Positions 52,418-60,908 are shown, counted from the first letter of the stretch. The stretch is 64,000 nucleotides of DNA from Bacilli bacterium (GCA_017436345.1 JAFSDH010000002.1:248001-312000); one strand, 5' to 3'. Notes: a model not told the origin generated them from the letters alone. Program-made: numbers and translations.

Positions 52418-52426
52418 TGTTATAAT
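52418..52426 (+). promoter_or_regulatory. Extended -10 promoter of the glycosyltransferase gene
   Basis: TGtTATAAT, 18 nt before ATG 52444. Confidence 0.6.
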
Positions 52427-52443
52427 AAAAATAGGTGATAAAT

Positions 52444-53478
52444 ATGAAAGTACTTTTATATACAGAAGGATTAAAAACAGTTGGAAAAAGTGGTTTAGGT
52501 AAAGCAATTAAACACCAACAAAAAGCTTTAGAAAATGAGCATATTGAATATACATTAGATCCTAAAGAAGATTATGATATATTACATATCAATACTTATT
52601 TTCCTAAATCATATTTTCTAGCAAAAAAAGCTAAAAAACAAGGAAAGAAAATAGTATACCATGCTCATTCTACAGAAGAAGACTTTAAAGACGGATTTAT
52701 TTTTTGTAGACAAATATCTCCTTTATTTAAAAAATGGTTAATAAAATGTTATAGTCTAGGAGATGTTATTGTAACACCAACACCATATTCAAAAAGATTA
52801 TTAGAGGGATATAAAGGTTTAGAAAATAAAAAAATCTACGCAATTTCTAATGGTATTGAAATTGAATTTTTTAAAAAAGATAAAAAACTTGGTGAAAAAT
52901 TTAGAAAAGATTTTAACATAAAAAAAGATGAAAAAGTAATTATAGGTATTGGTTTATATATTGAGCGAAAAGGAATTGTTGACTTTGTTGAATTAGCTAA
53001 AAGAATGCCAGAATATAAATTTATTTGGTTTGGTTATTCACCACTTGCTGCTGCAACAAAACCTGTAAGAGATGCTGTAAATACTAAATTAGATAATTTA
53101 ACTTTTGCGGGGTATGTTGAAAGAGATGTTATTCGTGGTGCTATGAATGGTTGTGATTTATATTTATTCCCAACATTAGAAGAAACTGAAGGAATTCCAA
53201 TCATTGAAGCATGTGCTTGCGAGACTGATGCTATCATTAGAGATATTCCAATATTTGAAGGTTGGTTAGAAGATGGTAAAAATGTTCACAAGGCTAAAGA
53301 TGTAGATGAATTCGAGAAAAAAATCAAAGACTTCTTTTCAGGTAAAATTAAATCAGTTGCTAAACATTCATATAAACTTGCTGAAGAAAGAGATTTAAAG
53401 AATGTTGGTAAACAATTAAAAGAAGTATATGAATCTATTTACAAAGAAGATAAAAAGAAAAATAAAAAGAATAGTTAA
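52444..53478 (+). CDS. Glycosyltransferase family 4
   Basis: 344 residues from ATG 52444 (AGGTGA upstream overlaps the rejected GTG 52435). The GT-B fold GT4 pattern is seen: N-terminal KVLLYTEGLKTVGKSGLGKA, a HAHSTEED acceptor-side loop, NGIEIEFFK at the domain join, GIGLYIERKGI, and the donor-binding EETEGIPIIEA, the Ex7E motif near residue 250. Close relatives in Bacilli and Acholeplasma add glucose to diacylglycerol. A glycolipid role is therefore likely, but a cell-wall polymer acceptor is possible. It converges with the SEDS gene, and the stops overlap. Confidence 0.85.
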   Translation: MKVLLYTEGLKTVGKSGLGKAIKHQQKALENEHIEYTLDPKEDYDILHINTYFPKSYFLAKKAKKQGKKIVYHAHSTEEDFKDGFIFCRQISPLFKKWLIKCYSLGDVIVTPTPYSKRLLEGYKGLENKKIYAISNGIEIEFFKKDKKLGEKFRKDFNIKKDEKVIIGIGLYIERKGIVDFVELAKRMPEYKFIWFGYSPLAAATKPVRDAVNTKLDNLTFAGYVERDVIRGAMNGCDLYLFPTLEETEGIPIIEACACETDAIIRDIPIFEGWLEDGKNVHKAKDVDEFEKKIKDFFSGKIKSVAKHSYKLAEERDLKNVGKQLKEVYESIYKEDKKKNKKNS

Positions 53479-53496
53479 CTATTCTTTTTTTCTTTT
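53464..53496. terminator. Bidirectional terminator over the glycosyltransferase/SEDS stops
   Basis: GAATAG-TTAA-CTATTC with A- and T-tracts on either side; both coding ends lie inside it. Confidence 0.85.
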
Positions 53497-54587
53497 GTAA
53501 TATTAAGAACTAATCCAATTAAAATCATATATGATATTAAACTAGAACCACCATAACTAATAAAAGGTAGAGTAATACCTGTAATAGGAAGAAGACCAAT
53601 TGTCATAGAAATATTTTGAATTTGTTGATAGAAAATAATTCCAACAATACCTATTAATAAAGTTTTATCTTTATAATTAATTCGCTTATTGCATAAATTA
53701 ATTAAATAAATATCAAATAATAATAAAAATATAATTAAAAAACTACTTCCTAAAAAACCAAAATTAGATGCAAAAACACCAAATATAAAATCAGTGCCAG
53801 CTTCTGGAAAATAAATAGGAGTATTATTAAAACCAAAACCAAACATACCACTAGCACTAATAGCAGCCATACTATTTTCCAATTGCATACCACTACCATT
53901 TCGCCAATTAACAATTCTATCCATTCGATAGAAAAAATCATTACCTAAAATATTTATAAAAATATCCTGCTCATAAAAATAAAAATAAAAGAAACAAGAC
54001 ATCGATAGAAGTATAAAACTAAATAATATAACAAACCATCTAATTCTAATTTTACTTATAAATAAACAAAAAAAAGTAATAATAAAATATATAATTATTG
54101 CTCCTGTATCAGGTTCTAAAAAAGTTAAAATACTGGGAATTAATAAAAGAATAAATATTTTTAATAATAATATAATTTCATCTTTAAAATTTATCTTTCT
54201 TTTTTTATTAAACTCACCAATTATTTTACTATATACAAGAATTAAACTAATCTTCATAAATTCACTAGGTTGAAAACTAAAACCAAATATATTATACCAG
54301 CATTTACTACCATTAATTGAAGGAGCAAAAAAAAGTAGTCCTAGAAGTAATAAACAATTAATTATATATATCGAAAATGAATATTTATAAAAAAATTTAT
54401 TATCGAATTTGATAATAACAAATATTAATAAAAGACCTATTAAATACCAAATACTTTGCTTAATAATTAAATTTCCCAAACTACTAGATAAATAGATTGA
54501 TGCTGAATTAATTGAAATAATACTAATTAAATAAAAAATAAATATTGTAAAGAAAATGAATCGATCTATATAAATATTCTTTTTCAT
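53475..54587 (-). CDS. SEDS family protein (FtsW/RodA/SpoVE)
   Basis: 370 residues, about 10 membrane helices; start after GGTGATATC. An N-terminal extension of the frame is not used. SEDS proteins are peptidoglycan glycosyltransferases that work with a class B PBP. The essential Asp occurs in LEPDTGAII, and the long loop ENSMAAISASGMFGFGF ... YFPEAGTDFIFGVFASNFGFLG and the ending GITLPFISYGGSSLI are typical. Whether it serves division, elongation or the spore cortex cannot be told from sequence; the neighbours (sigG, cotZ-like) make SpoVE attractive. Confidence 0.9.
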   Translation of the reverse strand: MKKNIYIDRFIFFTIFIFYLISIISINSASIYLSSSLGNLIIKQSIWYLIGLLLIFVIIKFDNKFFYKYSFSIYIINCLLLLGLLFFAPSINGSKCWYNIFGFSFQPSEFMKISLILVYSKIIGEFNKKRKINFKDEIILLLKIFILLLIPSILTFLEPDTGAIIIYFIITFFCLFISKIRIRWFVILFSFILLSMSCFFYFYFYEQDIFINILGNDFFYRMDRIVNWRNGSGMQLENSMAAISASGMFGFGFNNTPIYFPEAGTDFIFGVFASNFGFLGSSFLIIFLLLFDIYLINLCNKRINYKDKTLLIGIVGIIFYQQIQNISMTIGLLPITGITLPFISYGGSSLISYMILIGLVLNITKEKKNS

Positions 54588-54663
54588 GATATCACCATTA
54601 TTATTATGTAAAAATAAGTCATTTTTATTAAATAAAAACATAAAATGTATAGTAGGTGATTAA

Positions 54664-54951
54664 ATGAAAAAACTTCCAGAAATATATAAAACTCCAAAAG
54701 TAAAAAGTTCTAATAAAGAAGTATATTATTCTTATGAAGATAATAATATCAGAAATGAAAATATAACGAAGAATATAACAGAAAATAAAAAAGATATTAT
54801 TTTTAATGATATAGTAATTATAAAAACAATAGACAATAATATCTATGAGACAAAAATTGTCTCTAAATTAAATGATCATATCATTACATCAAATAAAAAA
54901 GTAATACTATTAAAAGATATTGAATCAATAAAAAGAAAAGACCACTTATAG
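54664..54951 (+). CDS. Hypothetical protein, 95 aa
   Basis: ATG 54664 after AGGTGATTA. Small, charged, with no signal peptide or membrane helix. The second half (IVIIKTIDNNIYETKIVSKLNDHIITSNKKVILLKDIESI) is a likely small beta-barrel (Sm-like or LSM/Tudor-type spacing), but I do not recognise it. Divergent from the SEDS gene and convergent with the cotZ-like gene; CATAAAAT (54639-54646) with GTCATTTT (54619-54626) upstream faintly recalls a sigma-E promoter. A spore role is speculative. Confidence 0.55.
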   Translation: MKKLPEIYKTPKVKSSNKEVYYSYEDNNIRNENITKNITENKKDIIFNDIVIIKTIDNNIYETKIVSKLNDHIITSNKKVILLKDIESIKRKDHL

Positions 54952-54966
54952 TGGCCATTTTTTATA
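54939..54966. terminator. Bidirectional terminator after the 95-aa gene
   Basis: GACCAC/GTGGCC stem with one mismatch, T-tract; serves the cotZ-like gene on the other strand. Confidence 0.7.
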
Positions 54967-55363
54967 ATCCAGATACAAATGTATCACCTAAACATTGCAT
55001 TGCACATATACAATTTAAATTAATCGTAAAAAAGCTTTCTGTAGCAATATATGGAATTGTTGCAGTTGCATCAGGATTAGGTGCTAAAATACGACATCTA
55101 CAACAACAATCATCTAAATTTTCAACTCTAAAAACACCACTAGTACCATCAGTACCATTCAAAGTATATGGAAAAATAAATTGTTCACCAGTATTACCAT
55201 AAAAAGTAATTGGTCTAGTATTTAATCCAAGATTACTAATAATATTACCTAAAAAAGGTCTATCGCATCCAAAATCATTTAAAGAATCACCTTGTTGTTG
55301 TAATCCTATAATTCTTTCAATAATCCTACTAAAACATGAGCAATCTACATTGTTATTACACAT
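54962..55363 (-). CDS. Spore coat protein, CotY/CotZ family
   Basis: 133 residues from the ATG at 55361-55363 (AAAGGAG spacing favours it over the ATG 6 nt earlier). Cys-rich: MCNNNVDCSC at the start, NLDDCCCRCRIL in the middle and NCICAMQCLGDTF at the end. FRVENLDDCCCRCRIL matches the CotZ FRxExxDxxCCAxLRLL signature, and the final CxCxxxCL is also conserved. CotY and CotZ form disulfide-linked crust layers on the spore surface in Bacillus. It supports real sporulation in this organism. Convergent with the 95-aa gene. Confidence 0.87.
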   Translation of the reverse strand: MCNNNVDCSCFSRIIERIIGLQQQGDSLNDFGCDRPFLGNIISNLGLNTRPITFYGNTGEQFIFPYTLNGTDGTSGVFRVENLDDCCCRCRILAPNPDATATIPYIATESFFTINLNCICAMQCLGDTFVSGL

Positions 55364-55408
55364 AATCATTCTCCTTTCTTAGTATAAGATATTCATAAAA
55401 TATATCTT

Positions 55409-55425
55409 GGTGTCGACATAACACC
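55409..55425. promoter_or_regulatory. Palindrome GGTGT-CGACATA-ACACC upstream of the cotZ-like gene
   Basis: 5-bp arms with TGTCGACA inside, close to half a Spo0A box (TGTCGAA) in both directions. It lies 46 bp before the cotZ-like start. A role as operator is uncertain. Confidence 0.35.
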
Positions 55426-55526
55426 TATATTAAATTCTATTCAAATCTAATCATTTTAAGATAAAAGTTTGTATTTTTTTAAATTTATAGTATAATTAAA
55501 TAAACATATAAGAAAGAGAGATAGGT

Positions 55527-55838
55527 ATGAACATAGAGTACATTATTATTGGACTAATAATATTAGTTATATTATTAGCAGTATTAAAAGCAGGAAAAAA
55601 AGATGCTCATTTAGAATTAAATAAATTAGTAGACTATTTAGGTGGTAAAGAAAATATTATTTCTACTGAAACTAATATGTCTCGTTTTAAAGTAACTTTG
55701 AAAGATGTTACAATTGTAGATAAAGAAGCAATCCAAAAACTTGGTGCAAAGGGAATTGTTGAAATTGATAACCAATTAAAAATAATTCTAGGTAGTGAAT
55801 CAAAGCAATTAAAAAAATATATAGATGAATTAAAATAA
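55527..55838 (+). CDS. Membrane-anchored PTS EIIB-like protein lacking the phosphorylation Cys
   Basis: 103 residues. One N-terminal membrane helix (5-23) is followed by a domain resembling glucose-type PTS EIIB: LVDYLGGKENIISTETNMSRFKVTLKDVTIVDKE ... GAKGIVEIDNQLKIILG. The EIIB phospho-Cys (C-A-T-R) is replaced: the local sequence is N-M-S-R. It therefore cannot take phosphate from HPr/EIIA in the usual way. Probably a regulatory or sensory derivative. It precedes the histidine kinase by 72 bp. Confidence 0.75.
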   Translation: MNIEYIIIGLIILVILLAVLKAGKKDAHLELNKLVDYLGGKENIISTETNMSRFKVTLKDVTIVDKEAIQKLGAKGIVEIDNQLKIILGSESKQLKKYIDELK

Positions 55839-55855
55839 TCTATATTTATACATAA

Positions 55856-55873
55856 TTCGACAAAATTCGACAA
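55856..55873 (+). promoter_or_regulatory. Two tandem Spo0A boxes upstream of the kinase gene
   Basis: TTCGACAA at 55856-55863 and again at 55866-55873, ten bp apart (one helical turn). Its complement TTGTCGAA is the perfect Spo0A-binding box of B. subtilis. TATAAT (55884-55889) lies downstream. These are the only such copies I found in intergenic DNA of this window. Confidence 0.7.
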
Positions 55874-55910
55874 ATTATATTCATATAATAATTTTGAAAG
55901 AAGGTATTAT

Positions 55911-57122
55911 ATGAATTTTTTTTATAACATAAGTTTAAATTTTATTTTAGTTTTATTTCCTATATTAGTTTACTTGCTATTAAAAGTCTTTTTATTTACT
56001 AATGAAAAAAAAGATAATCTGCACTTTGCAATAACATCGATTTTTTCAATTATTCTATTATTTTTATTTAGTAAAATTAATTTTATGGATATCTCTATAA
56101 TTATCTTTGTACCAATATTATTCAATTATATAAAAGGAAATAAATATCTAGCATTAACATTATCATTAATCTTGATAAGTATATACAATCTAAACTTTAA
56201 TATTAATATTTACATACTTATATCAGAATATTTAATATATTTTATTAGTTATTTAATTCTATTTAAAAAAGAAATTAAGATTATTAATTTCATAAATAAA
56301 TTTATTGTTATAAGATCATTTTTCTTATCATTTTATGTTTTTTATTTATATCCAAATAATGATTTTAATATAAATATTCTATATATAATTTTTTCTATTA
56401 TCATTTCATATACTCTATCATTTACATACTATTATTTGCTTAGTCAAAGAGTATCTTTAAATGAAGTAATTAAAATGAAAAAAAATATCGATGCACAAGA
56501 CAGTTTAAGAAATTATTTATGTGCCGTAACCCATGAACTTAAAAACTCTTTAACTATTAGTAAGGGATATCTAGATATGATGAATAAAAAGAAAAAAGAA
56601 GAATACTTGAAAATCGTAAAAAAGGAAGTTAATAGATCTATCGATATAATTCAAGATGGATTAAATCTATCTAAAGATAAGATGAAATATGAAATATTAG
56701 ATATAAATATTTTATTAGAAGATGTTATAGAAACACTTGGAGAATTGTTAAAAAATAAAAAAATAAAATATAAAACAAGCTATTATGAAGATGATGTATA
56801 TATATTAGGAGATTATGAAAAACTAAAACAAGTAATAATAAATATGATAAAAAATAGTATTGAATCAAAAGAAAAGAATCTACTATTAGAAATAGAGAGT
56901 GATTTATTGAAAAAAAATATATGTATATCTATAAAAGATAATGGTTGTGGGATAAAAGATGTAGAACAAATAGGAAAAGGGTATTCTACTAAGATAAATG
57001 GTATGGGAATAGGGACTATTTTTTCTAAAAATGTTATCGACAAACATAATGGTAAAATAATATATGAATCAGTCAAAAATGAAGGTACAACAGTAAAAAT
57101 TTTATTACCAATTTTTAGATAA
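55911..57122 (+). CDS. Sensor histidine kinase, orphan
   Basis: 403 residues. Six or so membrane helices (residues 5-185) lead to a cytoplasmic kinase: phospho-acceptor His208 in the H-box VTHELKNSLTISKGYL, N-box VIINMIKNSIES, G1 DNGCGIKD, then GMGIGTIFSKNVIDKHNG. AGAAGG ribosome site. No response regulator is adjacent, as for B. subtilis KinA-KinE sporulation kinases; the multi-helix sensor resembles KinB. Two perfect Spo0A boxes precede it. I infer a kinase feeding the Spo0A phosphorelay, under feedback control by Spo0A. Confidence 0.9.
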   Translation: MNFFYNISLNFILVLFPILVYLLLKVFLFTNEKKDNLHFAITSIFSIILLFLFSKINFMDISIIIFVPILFNYIKGNKYLALTLSLILISIYNLNFNINIYILISEYLIYFISYLILFKKEIKIINFINKFIVIRSFFLSFYVFYLYPNNDFNINILYIIFSIIISYTLSFTYYYLLSQRVSLNEVIKMKKNIDAQDSLRNYLCAVTHELKNSLTISKGYLDMMNKKKKEEYLKIVKKEVNRSIDIIQDGLNLSKDKMKYEILDINILLEDVIETLGELLKNKKIKYKTSYYEDDVYILGDYEKLKQVIINMIKNSIESKEKNLLLEIESDLLKKNICISIKDNGCGIKDVEQIGKGYSTKINGMGIGTIFSKNVIDKHNGKIIYESVKNEGTTVKILLPIFR

Positions 57123-57175
57123 AAAACTATTATAAATATAAAAAATATATTATAATAGAAAAGAGGTGTATATAT

Positions 57176-58162
57176 ATGAATTTTTTATCAACTTGTACAG
57201 ATCCAGGTATATTATCTGTGATATTACTTTTTAAAAGATTATTTGAAATTATTTGTATATTAGTTCCAATTGGATTAATATTAATGGCATCAGTTGAAGT
57301 AGGAAAAATTACTATGAATCCTGATCAAAAAGCTGTTAAAAGTGCTACAACAAAAACTATTCACAAATGTTTAGCTGCTGTTGGTGTATTTTTTGTACCA
57401 ACTTTTATGAGTATATTTATGAATTTAATGGCCATGCCTAATTATAAATCATCATCATGTTGGAGTAATTCTAGTGTTGAAATGATTAATGCTTATGAAG
57501 AAGCAAAAGATTTTGATGATGATGTTGAAGAAGAAAAACGACAACAAGAAAGAGAAGCGGCAGAAACTGAAAGAGCTGCTTTAGCTGCTGCTCGTGAAGC
57601 GGCCAGAGAAGAAAATGAAAAAGCTGCTGAAGAAGCAAGAAAAGCAAGTGGTAATTCAACAGGTAATCCAACTGAACTTGCTGCTAAAATGATTCAAATA
57701 GCACAACGTGAAGCCGACTCACATCCACCTGATTCTCCAAATAAATATACATATGATTTTGGATATATTCCTGGTTATTCAGGAAATGGTTATGGATATC
57801 CGTGGTGTGCAGCCTTTGTTTGGTGGATATCTAATGAAGCAGGAGTGTATAATCATTCTAATGGTCCAGTTACGCATAAAACTGCTGGTGTAGATAGTTA
57901 TATTGGATATTTTAGAAATAATAGTGATGGTAATCGTTATGAACCAAGTGCTGCTCATGGTGGAAACTATGTTCCAAAAATGGGAGATTATATTTTCTTT
58001 AGTAACGAACATATTCAATATGATGGAGATCATATTGGTGTTGTAAAAGGAGTATCTGGAGATAAAGTATTAATTATTGATGGAAATTGTAGTAATACAG
58101 TATGTGATAGATATAAATCATTAAATGATGGTTATATCATTGGATATGGTGTATGGGAGTAA
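57176..58162 (+). CDS. CHAP domain cell-wall hydrolase with N-terminal membrane hairpin
   Basis: 328 residues behind AGAGGTG. Two membrane helices (~15-37 and ~60-88) resemble VirB2/TrbC-type pilin-like or signal-anchor hairpins. A charged, Ala/Glu/Arg-rich coiled coil (~110-160) follows, then a CHAP amidase/endopeptidase domain with Cys211 in YPWCAAFVWW and His286 in GDHIGVV, plus DGNCSNTVC. CHAP enzymes cut peptidoglycan peptides. The anchor and coil suggest a membrane-tethered hydrolase, perhaps part of a cell-wall-spanning machine. The next gene starts 6 bp after its stop. Confidence 0.88.
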   Translation: MNFLSTCTDPGILSVILLFKRLFEIICILVPIGLILMASVEVGKITMNPDQKAVKSATTKTIHKCLAAVGVFFVPTFMSIFMNLMAMPNYKSSSCWSNSSVEMINAYEEAKDFDDDVEEEKRQQEREAAETERAALAAAREAAREENEKAAEEARKASGNSTGNPTELAAKMIQIAQREADSHPPDSPNKYTYDFGYIPGYSGNGYGYPWCAAFVWWISNEAGVYNHSNGPVTHKTAGVDSYIGYFRNNSDGNRYEPSAAHGGNYVPKMGDYIFFSNEHIQYDGDHIGVVKGVSGDKVLIIDGNCSNTVCDRYKSLNDGYIIGYGVWE

Positions 58163-58168
58163 AAAAAT

Positions 58169-58840
58169 ATGAAGAAAAAGGGATTATTAATATTGAGTTT
58201 ATTAACCATGATTTTGTTTACAACAGGTTGTACAGCTTCATATACTTTAAAATATGAAAATGATACATTCACTGAATATGTAAATATTTCTGGTCAAGAA
58301 GAAAATGAAGACAGTCCACAATTTGATGATGCTCATCCAACATATGATGATATCATTGAAAACGGATTACTAGCTGATATTCATGGGGAAGAATATTTTG
58401 ATATTTCACCAGATAGTTCAAGTTTTGATGTTAATTTAACTCATAAATTAAAAAATGTTAAATTAGATGAATTAAAAGCTGTTTCTGAATGCTTTGCTTT
58501 AAGTTCTTATCGTGAAGGTGAAGGAATATATTCAATGGCCTTATATGGAAAGTTCACATGTTCTTTTCTTGAAGATAGTACATTTACATTAGAAACAGAT
58601 GCGGAAGTATTAAAAGAAAATGCTCATGAAAGAGATGGCAATAAATATATCTGGCATTTAGATCAGAATGAACTTGGAGAAGATGGTATAACTTTCCAAA
58701 TAATGAAAACTAGTGTAGAAGATGCTAATATCAAGAATGATACAATGTTACCAATGGGATTTAAAATATTTGTAGCAATCTTGATAATTGTAGTTGGATG
58801 TGCTTTAATATTCTTATTAAAAAAAGCTTTAGAAAGATAA
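58169..58840 (+). CDS. Lipoprotein with C-terminal membrane helix
   Basis: 223 residues. A lipobox FTTGC places the modified Cys at residue 21. A mainly beta extracellular domain (25-190) is followed by a C-terminal helix (~195-217). Having both a lipid anchor and a transmembrane helix is a combination seen in DUF-type Bacilli proteins of unknown role. It is 6 bp downstream of the CHAP gene with no separate promoter, and likely works with it. Confidence 0.8.
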   Translation: MKKKGLLILSLLTMILFTTGCTASYTLKYENDTFTEYVNISGQEENEDSPQFDDAHPTYDDIIENGLLADIHGEEYFDISPDSSSFDVNLTHKLKNVKLDELKAVSECFALSSYREGEGIYSMALYGKFTCSFLEDSTFTLETDAEVLKENAHERDGNKYIWHLDQNELGEDGITFQIMKTSVEDANIKNDTMLPMGFKIFVAILIIVVGCALIFLLKKALER

Positions 58841-58858
58841 TTTAATTATCTTTTTTTA
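58833..58858 (+). terminator. Intrinsic terminator after the lipoprotein gene
   Basis: GATAA/TTATC stem with T-tract, overlapping the stop. Confidence 0.7.
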
Positions 58859-58874
58859 GTGCTTAGGAGGATTT

Positions 58875-59357
58875 ATGAAATGCATTAAAAAAATTCAAAA
58901 TTTAGTTTTAGGAAAAATAATAGAACATCAAGAACAAACTGCTGAGGTTATGAATAAACCTAAAACTGATGAAACATATATAATTTATTCATCTGGTGAA
59001 AATCCATATTCGGAACAAATCATAAAAGCTAACTTAGGAAATGTTCGTTCTTTATATGATGGAACTTTTGGTGAAGAAGGAGATGAACATAACTATGTTA
59101 CAAGTTCAAAAACTGGTAGTACTAATATTGTTCCTTTTATTGTTGCTTTAAAAGCTAATAAAAAGATTTTACCAGTTTATATCTCGAATGGTGCAAATTT
59201 AGTAATATCATACGCTTCTCCATTCGAAATAAAAGATTGTTATACGAAAACTGGATGTTTTGATTATCATAAGATAAATAATTACATTGAAAAATGTCAT
59301 TTATCAATCGAAAAGGCTAAACAAAAAAGTAAGAAAAAGATAGTTAAATGTAGTTAA
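58875..59357 (+). CDS. Hypothetical protein, 160 aa
   Basis: ATG 58875 after TAGGAGG. Soluble, with an N-terminal helix that could lie along a membrane (KIQNLVLGKIIEH). The middle looks alpha/beta (TYIIYSSGENPYSEQIIKANLGN, NIVPFIVALKANKKILPVYI). No signal peptide or recognised family. Cys at positions near each end (MKCIKK, CYTKTGC, EKCHL, KCS). Monocistronic between terminators. Confidence 0.65.
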   Translation: MKCIKKIQNLVLGKIIEHQEQTAEVMNKPKTDETYIIYSSGENPYSEQIIKANLGNVRSLYDGTFGEEGDEHNYVTSSKTGSTNIVPFIVALKANKKILPVYISNGANLVISYASPFEIKDCYTKTGCFDYHKINNYIEKCHLSIEKAKQKSKKKIVKCS

Positions 59358-59371
59358 CTATTATTTTTTTG
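59339..59371 (+). terminator. Intrinsic terminator before pssA
   Basis: ATAGTTA/TAACTAT stem with T-tract, overlapping the stop. Confidence 0.85.
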
Positions 59372-59433
59372 TTTTAATATTTCAAAATATATTGTATAAT
59401 TAAGAAGATAAAAGATTAATTTTGAGGTGTTTT

Positions 59434-60051
59434 ATGCTAGGTTTTTATAATTATACAGTTATTCTTACATATATGAGTTTAGTTTCTTCGATAGTAGGGA
59501 TAACATTGGCATTTGAAGGAAATACTTTTGGAGCTGTATTCTGTTTATTACTTTCAGGATTTTGTGATATGTTTGATGGAAAAGTCGCAAAAACAATGAA
59601 AAGAACAGAAGATGAAAAGAAATTTGGAATTCAAATAGATTCATTAAGTGATCTTATTGCTTTTGGAGTATTGCCAGCTGCTATTGGTTATTCGATTGGT
59701 TTAACTGCATGGTGGGGTAAAGCAATTATGGCAATTTTTGTACTAGCTGCTTTAATAAGGCTTGCATACTTTAATGTAATGGAAGAAAAAAGACAAAAGA
59801 AAACAAATGAAACAAGAAAAGAATATACAGGTTTACCAGTTACAACTGATGCTCTTATTTTTCCATTAGTTTATGCTTTAAGAAGTTTTTTTGGAAGTAA
59901 TTTTTATATTTTTTATGCCTTTGTATTAGTACTAGTTGCATTCCTATTCTTATATAAATTCAAAGTAGTTAAGCCTAAATTAAAAGGTATGATTGCAATG
60001 ACTATCGCAGGTATTATTGAATTATTCTTATTAATATGGTTGATGAAATGA
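59434..60051 (+). CDS. pssA: CDP-diacylglycerol-serine O-phosphatidyltransferase
   Basis: 205 residues from ATG 59434 behind GAGGTG; the TTG at 59422 overlaps that site. A CDP-alcohol phosphatidyltransferase with several membrane helices. The catalytic motif is CDMFDGKVAKTMKRTEDEKK FGIQIDSLSD, i.e. DGxxA, then G-x3-D-x3-D, with Arg replaced by Lys after Ala. It makes phosphatidylserine, which Psd, encoded next, decarboxylates. Stop and next start overlap (ATGA). pgsA-type enzymes share the motif; the psd neighbour decides. Confidence 0.92.
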   Translation: MLGFYNYTVILTYMSLVSSIVGITLAFEGNTFGAVFCLLLSGFCDMFDGKVAKTMKRTEDEKKFGIQIDSLSDLIAFGVLPAAIGYSIGLTAWWGKAIMAIFVLAALIRLAYFNVMEEKRQKKTNETRKEYTGLPVTTDALIFPLVYALRSFFGSNFYIFYAFVLVLVAFLFLYKFKVVKPKLKGMIAMTIAGIIELFLLIWLMK

Positions 60052-60908
60052 TAAAAAGAGAAAGAATTTCAATAGAAGATACATTCCAGGGACCAATAGT
60101 ATTTTTATACCGAAATAGAATTGGGCGTTTTTTCCTGAAGATTATAACTCTTCCAACTATTTCTAAAATAGCAGGTTGGTTTATGGATAAAAAAATATCT
60201 GCCTTTGCTATAAAAAGATTTGTAAAAAAGAATAATATTGATATTGATGAATATGAAGAAAGAAAGTATACTTCGTATAATGATTTCTTTACTAGGAAAA
60301 TCAAATCTGAATGTCGTAAGTTTGATATGAATAAAAATAGTTTGATTAGTCCATGTGATTCAAAATTAACAGTTTATTCAATTGATGATAAAAGTATTTT
60401 TAAAATAAAAAATTCATATTATCGTGTTGAAGATTTATTAAAAGATAAATCATTAGCTAAAAAATATAAAGACGGTTATTGTTTAATATTCAGATTATGT
60501 ATTGATGATTATCATCGTTATTGTTACATAGATGATGGTACCAAAAATGAAAATAAATTTATTAAAGGTGTCTTGTATACAGTAAGACCTATAGCTTTAG
60601 AAAACTATAATATTTATAAAGAAAACTCACGTGAATATACTACTTTAAAAACAAAAAACTTTGGTGATGTAATTCATATTGAAGTAGGAGCTACAATCGT
60701 TGGTAGAATAAAAAATCATCATGAAAAATATTCATTTTCCAAAGGTGAAGAAAAAGGAATGTTTGAATTTGGGGGATCAACAATTGTTTTATTAATTGAA
60801 AAAGATAAAGTTACAATTGATAAGGAGATACTAGACAATACTAGTCAAGGATATGAAACAGTTGTTAAAATAGGTGAGAAAATAGGAATTAAAAAAAGCA
60901 AAAAATAA
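60048..60908 (+). CDS. psd: Phosphatidylserine decarboxylase proenzyme
   Basis: 286 residues if ATG 60048, which overlaps the pssA stop, is used; ATG 60036 is an alternative. Converts phosphatidylserine to phosphatidylethanolamine. It self-cleaves before Ser244 in FEFGGSTIVLL, where a pyruvoyl group forms. The motif here is GGST instead of LGST, usual in the Bacillota type. The DDYHRYCYIDDG segment (~155-170) holds the conserved Asp/His. Together with pssA it completes phosphatidylethanolamine synthesis. Confidence 0.92.
   Translation: MIKRERISIEDTFQGPIVFLYRNRIGRFFLKIITLPTISKIAGWFMDKKISAFAIKRFVKKNNIDIDEYEERKYTSYNDFFTRKIKSECRKFDMNKNSLISPCDSKLTVYSIDDKSIFKIKNSYYRVEDLLKDKSLAKKYKDGYCLIFRLCIDDYHRYCYIDDGTKNENKFIKGVLYTVRPIALENYNIYKENSREYTTLKTKNFGDVIHIEVGATIVGRIKNHHEKYSFSKGEEKGMFEFGGSTIVLLIEKDKVTIDKEILDNTSQGYETVVKIGEKIGIKKSKK

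Noticed and set aside
54601..54663. Sigma-E or sigma-G promoter between the SEDS and 95-aa genes
   Set aside because: CATAAAAT and GTCATTTT are present, but the spacing is two bases or more too short; not firm enough to list.
54951..55202. 83-codon plus-strand frame opposite the cotZ-like gene
   Set aside because: It lies antisense to a recognisable coat protein, starts inside a terminator and has no family.
21817..60051. Reassignment of TGA to Trp (Mollicutes code)
   Set aside because: Trp is TGG in all conserved proteins, and TGA ends dnaB, the gene before galE and pssA.
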